DNA of 5,736 nucleotides. Source: Lachnospiraceae bacterium (GTDB lineage: Bacteria; Bacillota; Clostridia; Lachnospirales; Lachnospiraceae). The translations under genes and the position numbers were made by a program. Within the stretch, counting starts at the first letter, position 1. Every line of letters starts with the position of its first letter. Where the stretch lies: assembly GCA_017964055.1 (NCBI GenBank), contig JAGCSS010000216.1:1-5736 (forward strand), read 5' to 3'. The notes beneath the pieces were generated by a model that did no database searches, was not told the origin of the DNA, and was given only the letters and a program-made list of their open reading frames with translations. Shown here one piece after another: positions 1 through 5,736 of the stretch.

Positions 1-1
1 A

Positions 2-1993
2 CATGAGTCCGTCACGTCTCTCGAGCAGGTCGGTAACACCCTCTTTGATCGCTTCATTCCTGAAGAACGCGGTGATGAATTTTCCGCTGCCGTCGGGCTC
101 GTCTCCGCCCGAAAAGCCTCCGGGAATGAATATCATCTGCGCGTCTTTAAGCTTCTTCGCGAACTCGTCTATGCTGCCCGAAATGGCATCACCGGTAAGG
201 TTCCTGATAACGATGATCTCGGGATCGCAGCCTGCATCCGCAGCCGCCTTCGCGCTGTCGAACTCGCAGTTTGTCCCGAGGAACGCGGGAATGAGTACCT
301 TGGGTCTTGCGCACTTTAACGCGGGAGCCGCAACGGGCGCGGGCCCCTCATGCTTATATGTGAACGTCTTCATCGGCTGCTCTCTCACGGGGATGTTGCA
401 GCTGTATACGCTCTCGAGTTTGTCCTCGTATGCCTTTAAGAGATCACTCATCGACAGGCTCTCACCGGCGAATACGATGCTCTCCTGCGATAAGGTATTT
501 CCGAGCAGCTCTGCTGTCAGAGAGCTGCCGCACTCCGCTGCGTATCCCTGAACGTCTTCGAGCGTGACGCCGTCGGAAAGCTCAGCGACAAACGCGCCGT
601 AATCATATGTAAAGAGTTTATCCTGCGGTATGCCTGCGGCATACTCAAAGCCTATGCCGTTTCCGATGCTCATCCTGAACACGGCCTCCGCGATGCCGCC
701 GATACCGGGTGTATAGCAGGCTTCGAGCTTACCTGCGCGGGCAAGCTTTGTGATAAGGGTAAAGCATGCCTTCAGAGAATCTGTATCGGGCAATCCTGCC
801 TCCGTATATGCGGGAGCGATCCTGACAACCGCATGGCCCGCCTTTTTGAACTCATCGGTAACGATGTTTTCCGTCTTGGACGAAGTAACCGCAAATGATA
901 CAAGAGTCGGCGGAACATCGAGCTTTTCAAAGGTTCCGCTCATCGAGTCCTTGCCGCCGATCGCGCCGATGCCGAGTGCGAGCTGTGCCTCAAATGCGCC
1001 GAGCAGCGCCGAAAGAGGCTGTCCCCAGCGCTTGGGATCGTGTCCGGGCTTAGCGAAATACTCCTGGAATGTCAGATAAACATCCTTAAACTCCGCTCCC
1101 GAAGCGATCAGCTTTGCGACCGACTCGACAACAGCCAGATACGCGCCTCTGAAGCAGTTCTTTTCCGTGATAAAAGGATTGTAGCCCCAGCTCATAACGG
1201 AGCAGGTATCCGTATGCTTTTTCTCAACGGGTATCTTCTGTACCATAGCCTGCGAAGGAGTAAGCTGTCTGACTCCGCCGAAGGGCATGATGACCGTTCC
1301 CGCGCCGATGGTCGAGTCGAAGCGCTCTGCGAGGCCTCTCATCGAGCATGAGTTAAGGTCCGAAACCAGTGTAAGATACTTATCCGCAAACGACATGCCC
1401 GCCTTACCTGTGAGAGCGCTGACCGTATCGTCTGCCGCTTCGGGCTTTGCGGTCTCTATCGAAATATGCTTTGCAGCACCGTTGGAATTTAAGAACTCCC
1501 TGCTGATATCGACGATCTTTTTGCCGTTCCAGTTCATCGTAAGACGTGGCTCTTCTTTAACAACTGCCACTCTTACGGCCTGAAGGTTCTCCTCTGCCGC
1601 GAGCTGCAGGAACTTCGCCTCATCTGCGGCTTCCACTACAACCGCCATTCTCTCCTGCGACTCACTGATCGCGAGTTCCGTGCCGTCGAGGCCCTCATAT
1701 TTCTTCGGTACAGCGTTAAGGTCGATCTCGAGTCCGTCCGCGAGCTCACCGATAGCGACCGATACACCGCCCGCGCCGAAGTCGTTGCAGCGTTTGATAA
1801 GCTTTGATGCCGCGGGATTCCTGAACAGTCTCTGGAGCTTTCTCTCCTCGGGTGCATTGCCCTTCTGGACCTCCGCGCCGCATGTCTTTACGGAATCCGT
1901 GTTATGCGCCTTTGATGAGCCTGTCGCGCCTCCTATGCCGTCTCTTCCGGTGCTGGCTCCGAGCAGTATGACAACGTCGCCGTGCGCCGGTCT
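2..1993 (-). pseudogene. purL: FGAM synthase, continuation of purL after the TAG (partial, runs off left edge)
   Basis: Read in the same frame as the upstream part, this stretch is open for 664 codons to the window edge and encodes the rest of PurL. Numbering from the start at 3274, it shows GDVVILLG at 432-439, GRDGIGGATGSS at 443-454 and CNDFGAGGVSVAIGELADG near 496-514, which finish the first AIRS domain. ELAISESQERMAVVV starts at 533. The second synthetase half includes WGYNPF at 696 and GGKDSMSG at 773-780. The class I glutaminase domain begins near 990 with IPAFLGTNCEFD (995-1006), then GGFSGGDEPDGSG. The window ends at DGLM, where the family continues into the GxCNGFQ elbow holding the catalytic cysteine, so that cysteine and the His/Glu of the triad are outside. 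I saw no frameshift or second stop on translating it through. There is no convincing start or ribosome binding site after the TAG, so independent translation is unlikely. It is called a pseudogene fragment only because of that stop; if the TAG is a sequence error, purL is an ordinary intact gene of roughly 1,250 codons. Confidence 0.85.
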
Positions 1994-3274
1994 CTAACGT
2001 CTTCCATTCTCCGCGGGAGCCGACGCGATAACCGCGCCGATCTCCATTCTCTTTGCCGCATATCCGGGATGATAAAGCTCATCCACGATGCCGGTCGCCA
2101 GACCGATCTGATTGCCGTATGACGAATAACCCGCAGCAGCTCCGGTCACGAGCTTACGCTGTGAGAGCTTGCCGGGGATAGTCTCGGAAATGGGTTTTAA
2201 CGGATCGGCCGCGCCCGTTACGCGCATGGCTCCGTAAACGTACGAACGTCCCGAGAGCGGGTCTCTGATCGCGCCTCCGATACATGTCGCGGCGCCGCCG
2301 AAAGGCTCTATCTCGGTAGGATGGTTATGTGTCTCGTTTTTAAAAAGCAGCAGCCAGGGCTCCGTAACCCCGTCAACTTCCACGTCGATCTTAACCGTGC
2401 AGGCGTTGATCTCCTCGGACTCGTCGAGTTTGTCGAGAAGTCCGGCTTTTTTCAGATATTTAACAGAAACCGTCGCGATGTCCATAAGACATACGGGCTT
2501 CTTTACTCCGAGCTCCTCACGTACCGACAGATAGTGATGATAAGCGTCCTCGAGCTGCTTATCCTCGAAGGTAACGTTATCGATGGCGGTCGTAAACGTC
2601 GTATGACGGCAATGATCCGACCAGTAGGTATCGATCATCCTGAGCTCAGTGATCGTAGGGTCGCGCTGCTCGGAAAGGAAATACTCCCTGCAGAATACGA
2701 TGTCGTCGCTGTCCATCGCCAGTCCGAGCGTGCCGATCATCTCCTCGAGCTCGCTCCTGCTCTTCTCGTTAAAGCCGTCCAGAGTCGCTACCGTCGTGGG
2801 TTTATCGTACTCGGTCACGAGAGTCGCGGGCTTATCGAGAGAAGCTTCGCGTGCCTCCACGGGATTGATAACATATTTCTTGATCGCGGCGAGCTGGGCG
2901 TCGCTGATATCTCCGTACAGAGCGTAAACCCTGGCCGAACGTACCAGAGGTCTCTCGCCCTTGTAAATGATCTGTATGCACTGCGCAGCCGAATCCGCGC
3001 GCTGGTCAAACTGACCGGGCAGGTATTCGACCGCAAAAACCTTTGCGCCCGAAAGGTCGGGTTCTGCTGAGGCAATATCGGTCTGAGGCTCGGAAAATAC
3101 GGTCTTTACCGCATAATTAAACTCTGTCTCTCCTATGCCCTCCGCATCATAACGGTTCAGGAGCCTTACCTTTTCGAGATTCCCGATCCCGAGCAGCGTC
3201 CTCGCGTCCGAGAGCAGCTCATGCGCCTCATTGGCCAGTTCTTCTTTTTTCTCGACAAAAATTCTGTAAACCAT
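1994..3274 (-). CDS. purL: Phosphoribosylformylglycinamidine (FGAM) synthase, N-terminal part, ended by an in-frame TAG
   Basis: This is the first 426 codons of a long, single-chain PurL, the ATP- and glutamine-dependent enzyme that converts FGAR to FGAM. The PurS-like N-terminal domain (about residues 1-150) carries FLPGQFDQRADS-like sequence (seen here as YLPGQFDQRADS, about 84-95). The linker motif YWSDHCRHTTF lies at 217-227. The first synthetase (AIRS-type) domain shows FKNETHNHPTEIEPFGG at 311-327, the nucleotide-binding signature, then CIGGAIRDPLSGR at 331-343 and SYGNQIGLAT at 385-394. I chose the ATG at 3274 because MVYRIFVEKK matches the family N-terminus and GAGGAAGG sits 8 nt upstream. 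The ATG at 3352 lies inside purD and would add 26 unrelated residues. The frame stops at TAG (1996-1994) just after SAPAENGRR, inside the first AIRS C-terminal domain. A protein ending there would lack that domain, the second synthetase half and the glutaminase, so it should be inactive. The gene continues in the same frame below 1994 (see next entry). Confidence 0.93.
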   Translation of the reverse strand: MVYRIFVEKKEELANEAHELLSDARTLLGIGNLEKVRLLNRYDAEGIGETEFNYAVKTVFSEPQTDIASAEPDLSGAKVFAVEYLPGQFDQRADSAAQCIQIIYKGERPLVRSARVYALYGDISDAQLAAIKKYVINPVEAREASLDKPATLVTEYDKPTTVATLDGFNEKSRSELEEMIGTLGLAMDSDDIVFCREYFLSEQRDPTITELRMIDTYWSDHCRHTTFTTAIDNVTFEDKQLEDAYHHYLSVREELGVKKPVCLMDIATVSVKYLKKAGLLDKLDESEEINACTVKIDVEVDGVTEPWLLLFKNETHNHPTEIEPFGGAATCIGGAIRDPLSGRSYVYGAMRVTGAADPLKPISETIPGKLSQRKLVTGAAAGYSSYGNQIGLATGIVDELYHPGYAAKRMEIGAVIASAPAENGRR

Positions 3275-3282
3275 TTTCAGCA

Positions 3283-3290
3283 CCTTCCTC
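3283..3290 (-). promoter_or_regulatory. Ribosome binding site of purL
   Basis: GAGGAAGG on the minus strand lies 8 nt before the ATG at 3274 and directly after the purD stop (TGA, 3296-3294). It decides the purL start in favour of 3274 over the in-frame ATG at 3352, which lies within purD. Confidence 0.85.
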
Positions 3291-3293
3291 AGT

Positions 3294-4676
3294 TCATTTC
3301 CTTCCGTATGCGGCCAGAGCTCTCTGACCGATATCGAAACGGCAGTATTCATTTGCGAAATAAACCTTTTTCGTAAGGGCGTAAGCCGAATCTACCGCAT
3401 CCTTAAGACTGTCCGCGACAGCGGTGACTCCGAGCACGCGGCCGCCCGAATTAACGAGTGCCATGCCCTCGCCTACGGTGTGCTCCTTCCATGCGCGCAC
3501 GTCCTCGGTGTTGAGCTTGCGTTTGGCATTAAACGATGCGCTGCCGCCGTCCGTGCCCTGCTTTGCCTCGGCCTCGGGAACCAGCTTCGCACCCGCCACA
3601 TAAAGATGTTTCCATGTATCGTCATCGGTCACTATCTCGTAGCCCTTTTCGTATTTTACGGGGTAACCCTCGGATGCCATGATAACGCAGCATGCGTGTT
3701 TGTCCGAGAAGCTGACCTCTGTTTCGGAAAGCCTTCCTTCGGTCGTCGCCATCATAATCTCGAGCAGGTCGCTCTCCAGCAGCGGCAATACGACCTGTGT
3801 CTCGGGATCGCCGAAACGGCAGTTGTATTCGATAACCTTCGGACCGTCCTTTGTGATCATGAGTCCGAAGTAGAGGCAGCCCTTGAAGGTCCTGCCCTCT
3901 TTGTTCATCGCATTTATCGTGGGAAGGAATATCTCCTCCATGCAGCGCTTCGCGACCGCGTCGGTATAGTAGGGATTGGGAGCCACCGTTCCCATGCCTC
4001 CGGTATTGAGGCCCGTATCGCCGTCTCCCGCGCGCTTGTGGTCCATCGAGCTGACCATAGGCACAACTGTCTTTCCGTCGGTAAACGAGAGCACGCTGAC
4101 CTCGGGGCCCTCAAGGAACTCCTCGATGACGATCTGATCTCCGCTCGCACCGAACTGCTTATCGCGCATCATCGAGATAACCGCGAGCTTGGCCTCTTCA
4201 CGTGTGAGCGCGATGATAACGCCCTTGCCCAGAGCCAGTCCGTCCGCCTTGATGACAGTGGGGATCGGTGCGGTCTCCAGATACTTTAAGGCGCTGTCCA
4301 TATCCGTAAATACTTCGTATTTCGCGGTCGGAATGCCGTATTTCTTCATCAGATTCTTGGAAAAGACCTTACTTCCCTCGATGATCGCCGCATTGGCGCG
4401 GGGTCCGAAGCAGGGTATGCCGATCGCCTCAAGCCTGTCGACACAGCCCGCCACCAGCGGATCGTCGGGTGCGACGATCGCGTAATCTATCGCATTGGAC
4501 TTAGCGAAATCCGCTATCCTGTCAAGCTCGGTCGCACCGATCGCCACGCACTCGGCATCAGCAGCGATGCCGCCGTTTCCGGGCAGCGCGTAGATCTTTT
4601 CGACCTTGCTGTTTTCTTTGATCTTTTTGATTATCGCATGTTCGCGGCCTCCGCCGCCGACTACCATGATCTTCAA
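3294..4676 (-). CDS. purD: Phosphoribosylamine--glycine ligase (GAR synthetase)
   Basis: PurD is a cytosolic ATP-grasp enzyme that joins phosphoribosylamine and glycine to form GAR, step 2 of the pathway. The 460 residues begin with the Rossmann-type N-terminal domain (VVGGGGREHAI, 5-15). The ATP-grasp core follows: VIKADGLALGKGV at 141-153, EEFLEGPEVSV at 185-195, HKRAGDGDTGLNTGGMG at 213-229 and EYNCRFGDPETQ at 283-294. E283 and N285 are the expected metal ligands. The C-terminal domain ends with GGRVLGVTA (411-419) and FDIGQRAL. The start is a TTG, chosen because GGAGG lies 8 nt upstream and MKIMVVGGGGREHA fits the family; the next ATG (4669-4667) would remove MKI and leave a 17 nt gap to the Shine-Dalgarno. 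The protein is about 30-40 residues longer than the usual 420-430. The excess sits in a hydrophilic segment at about 366-403, between AGAKLV and MALVNSGGRVLG. The gene ends in TGA 19 bp before purL and starts 18 bp after purN, which suggests co-transcription and perhaps translational coupling. Confidence 0.97.
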   Translation of the reverse strand: MKIMVVGGGGREHAIIKKIKENSKVEKIYALPGNGGIAADAECVAIGATELDRIADFAKSNAIDYAIVAPDDPLVAGCVDRLEAIGIPCFGPRANAAIIEGSKVFSKNLMKKYGIPTAKYEVFTDMDSALKYLETAPIPTVIKADGLALGKGVIIALTREEAKLAVISMMRDKQFGASGDQIVIEEFLEGPEVSVLSFTDGKTVVPMVSSMDHKRAGDGDTGLNTGGMGTVAPNPYYTDAVAKRCMEEIFLPTINAMNKEGRTFKGCLYFGLMITKDGPKVIEYNCRFGDPETQVVLPLLESDLLEIMMATTEGRLSETEVSFSDKHACCVIMASEGYPVKYEKGYEIVTDDDTWKHLYVAGAKLVPEAEAKQGTDGGSASFNAKRKLNTEDVRAWKEHTVGEGMALVNSGGRVLGVTAVADSLKDAVDSAYALTKKVYFANEYCRFDIGQRALAAYGRK

Positions 4677-4681
4677 ATTAT

Positions 4682-4690
4682 CTTCCTCCC
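4682..4690 (-). promoter_or_regulatory. Ribosome binding site of purD (supports TTG start)
   Basis: GGGAGGAAG on the minus strand. Its GGAGG core ends 8 nt before the TTG at 4676, an ideal spacing, and 17 nt before the first ATG in frame. It lies in the 18 bp purN-purD gap, just after the purN TAA stop. Confidence 0.85.
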
Positions 4691-4694
4691 TGAC

Positions 4695-5405
4695 TTACTT
4701 CCCCAGTATTTCGCTGCTAACCTGCTCAGCCGCCTTCGGCAGCAATATCCACTCGGCCTGCTCCATGACACGTTTTTGAAGTATCTCGGGCGTATCACCG
4801 TCCAGGATATCCACCGCTTTCTGCGCGATTATCCTGCCGCCGTCGGGTATCTCGTTGACAAAATGTACCGTGGCTCCGGTAACCTTAACTCCGTACTCCA
4901 GCGCGGCCTCATGGACCTTCAGTCCGTAAAAACCTTTTCCGCAGAATGACGGGATCAGTGCCGGATGAACGTTTATGATGCGCTCCGGATATCTCTTCGT
5001 GAAATCGGCCGAAAGAATGCTCATGAATCCCGCTAAAATGATGAGCTCGATGCCGTGTTCGTCCAGCGCCGCTATCAGCCTCTCCTCAAAATCCTGCTGG
5101 GGAGTTTTCCCGCCGGCGCCTGTCACCGTGCTAACGGTGTTTGTCGCCGTGCCGGTTGCCGAACTGCTTCCGGCGGTGCCTGTCACCGGGGCCGATGCGT
5201 CCTGCGGCTTCTTTTTGATCACAGTGAGTGTCTCTATCCCGGCTTTTTTCGCGCGCTCTAACGCATATGCGCCCTCTTTGTTCGAGATGACTAGTTCGAT
5301 CCTGCCGCTGTGCAGCTCCCCGCGCGTCTGTGCGTCTATAAGAGCCTGTAGGTTTGTGCCTCCGCCCGAGACAAGGACTGCGATCTTAACGTATCTGTCT
5401 GACAT
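4695..5405 (-). CDS. purN: Phosphoribosylglycinamide formyltransferase (GAR transformylase, 10-formyl-THF dependent)
   Basis: PurN transfers a formyl group from 10-formyltetrahydrofolate to GAR, giving FGAR (step 3). The substrate phosphate loop is SGGGTNLQ (13-20). The catalytic trio known from E. coli PurN (Asn106, His108, Asp144) is matched by N145 and H147 in IINVHPALIP and D188 in VHFVNEIPDGG. The folate-side AGFMSIL motif is at 125-131 and the SFCGKGFYGLKVHEAAL stretch (153-169) is typical of clostridial members. The start is an ATG with AGGAGA 11 nt upstream; the gene ends in TAA. At 236 residues it is longer than the usual 190-210. The excess is a low-complexity Thr/Ala/Gly/Ser segment at about 66-103, between TLTVIKK and DFEERLIAAL, replacing the short variable loop before the next helix. 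All catalytic residues lie outside it, so I expect an active enzyme. It follows purM after a 202 bp repeat-filled gap and precedes purD by 18 bp. Confidence 0.97.
   Translation of the reverse strand: MSDRYVKIAVLVSGGGTNLQALIDAQTRGELHSGRIELVISNKEGAYALERAKKAGIETLTVIKKKPQDASAPVTGTAGSSSATGTATNTVSTVTGAGGKTPQQDFEERLIAALDEHGIELIILAGFMSILSADFTKRYPERIINVHPALIPSFCGKGFYGLKVHEAALEYGVKVTGATVHFVNEIPDGGRIIAQKAVDILDGDTPEILQKRVMEQAEWILLPKAAEQVSSEILGK
5118..5188. repeat. Pair of 11 bp direct repeats within the purN insert
   Basis: GCCTGTCACCG occurs at 5118-5128 and again at 5178-5188 (plus-strand reading), exactly 60 bp, or 20 codons, apart. On the coding strand the two copies encode the VTG of VTGTAG (residues 74-79) and of VTGAGG (94-99). 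Short inverted copies of the same letters lie between and around them (CACCG/CGGTG at 5124-5138). The arrangement fits local duplication as the origin of the low-complexity insert, though the copies are too short to prove it. Confidence 0.55.
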
Positions 5406-5438
5406 AGCTTTCCCACTCTCCTGATATTATCCGTTACG

Positions 5439-5583
5439 TCTGAGTACGGCAGTTATCCGGTACTCCGGGTAAATCTGAATACGACAGTTGCCCGGTACTC
5501 CCGGCTAGTCTGAATATGGCAGTTGCCCGGTATTCCCGGCTGGTCTGACGTACGGGGATTATTGGGTACTCCCTGCCGGTATA
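5439..5583. repeat. 35 bp tandem repeat array in the purM-purN gap
   Basis: Three contiguous units with an exact 35 bp period lie at 5439-5473, 5474-5508 and 5509-5543. Each begins TCTGA on the plus strand. Units two and three differ at 4 of 35 positions by my count; unit one differs from unit two at 8. A fourth, degenerate unit of about 40 bp (5544-5583) keeps TCTGA, TACGG and GGGTACTCC and is followed by another TCTG. The best-conserved core in the first three units is CAGTTRYCCGGTAYTCC (plus-strand reading), and most units carry a small CCGG-N4/5-CCGG palindrome that could form a weak 4 bp hairpin in the mRNA. The period is not a multiple of three and the region lies between a purM stop and the purN start, so it is non-coding. 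There are no spacers between units. Function unknown; it occupies most of the only long gap in the operon. Confidence 0.85.
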
Positions 5584-5607
5584 TCTGCCTGTCTATTTGC
5601 CGATCGG

Positions 5608-5736
5608 TCACCGGAGAACGATCTTCGTCTCGCCCTCTGTAATCTCTCCGATTACGTAGGCGTCCTCGCCGCAGGCGTTGAGTATCCTTACCGCCTCGTC
5701 CGCGCTCTCCTTCGGAACAACGATGCTCATGCCGAC
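5608..5736 (-). CDS. purM: Phosphoribosylformylglycinamidine cyclo-ligase (AIR synthetase), C-terminal end only
   Basis: Only the last 42 codons and the TGA stop (5610-5608) are in the window; the gene enters from the right edge. The translation runs VGMSIVVPKESADEAVRILN, then ACGEDAYVIGEITEGE, and ends KIVLR. This matches the end of PurM: a final beta strand with V/GM-hydrophobic residues, a helix, then the GEDAYVIGEI signature followed by a short tail. PurM closes the imidazole ring of FGAM to form AIR using ATP (step 5). The catalytic and ATP-binding parts are out of view. The identification rests on this short tail plus the neighbouring purN, purD and purL, which are its usual company in clostridial genomes. 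Confidence 0.88.
   Translation of the reverse strand, partial: VGMSIVVPKESADEAVRILNACGEDAYVIGEITEGETKIVLR

Noticed and set aside
1994..1996. Pyrrolysine codon in PurL
   Set aside because: PurL is not a known pyrrolysine protein, relatives are thought to have Glu here, and no pyl genes are visible; a mutation or error is simpler.
1980..2010. Frameshift in purL instead of a nonsense codon
   Set aside because: The codons before and after the TAG are in the same frame and the residue spacing across it matches the family without a gap. The other two frames here give no PurL-like sequence.
3275..3352. Upstream ATG at 3352 as the purL start, overlapping purD
   Set aside because: The extra 26 residues do not look like PurL, and a strong Shine-Dalgarno precedes the ATG at 3274, where the family N-terminus begins.
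3480..4289. Long plus-strand open frame of 269 codons opposite purD
   Set aside because: It is fully antisense to a clearly conserved purD, resembles no family I know, and such shadows are common opposite GC-rich genes. The same holds for the plus-strand frames at 2321-3070 and 3-551 opposite purL.
5118..5188. Transcription terminator hairpin in the purN insert
   Set aside because: The CACCG/CGGTG stems are only about 5 bp, lack a following U-tract, and lie inside a coding region.
5439..5583. CRISPR array
   Set aside because: The units are contiguous with no unique spacers and diverge from one another; there are no cas genes in view.
1..5736. A previously undescribed multi-gene system
   Set aside because: Every gene in the window is a recognisable de novo purine enzyme in a usual clostridial order; the unusual points are local variations, not a new system.

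Overview
The window is part of a de novo purine biosynthesis operon read entirely on the minus strand, so gene order runs right to left: purM (only the last 42 codons, entering at the right edge), purN, purD and a long single-chain purL that runs off the left edge. The genes are tightly packed: purN-purD and purD-purL are separated by 18 and 19 bp, each gap holding a strong Shine-Dalgarno sequence. The exception is a 202 bp purM-purN gap filled mostly by 35 bp tandem repeats. Large plus-strand reading frames opposite purD and purL are antisense shadows.

The organism looks like a fairly GC-rich Firmicute, probably Clostridia of the Lachnospiraceae type. The reasons are the purM-purN-purD-purL order, the strong AGGAGG-like ribosome binding sites, a TTG start, and the clostridial form of PurL with the PurQ-like glutaminase fused to its C-terminus. 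This taxonomic call is inference from remembered family features, not from a search.

The four enzymes belong to one pathway. PurD makes glycinamide ribonucleotide (GAR), PurN formylates it to FGAR, PurL amidates FGAR to FGAM with glutamine and ATP, and PurM closes the imidazole ring to give AIR. The set therefore covers consecutive steps 2 to 5.

The main anomaly is in purL. The reading frame starting at 3274 meets a TAG codon at 1996-1994 (codon 427), yet the same frame continues without any shift and without another stop to the window edge, encoding the rest of a recognisable PurL. This is either a nonsense mutation, a base-call error, or (least likely) a read-through or recoded codon. The other oddities are a low-complexity Thr/Ala/Gly/Ser insert of about 35-38 residues in PurN, an insert of about 35 residues near the C-terminus of PurD, and the 35 bp repeats. 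I see no mobile element, CRISPR array, RNA gene or new multi-gene system here.
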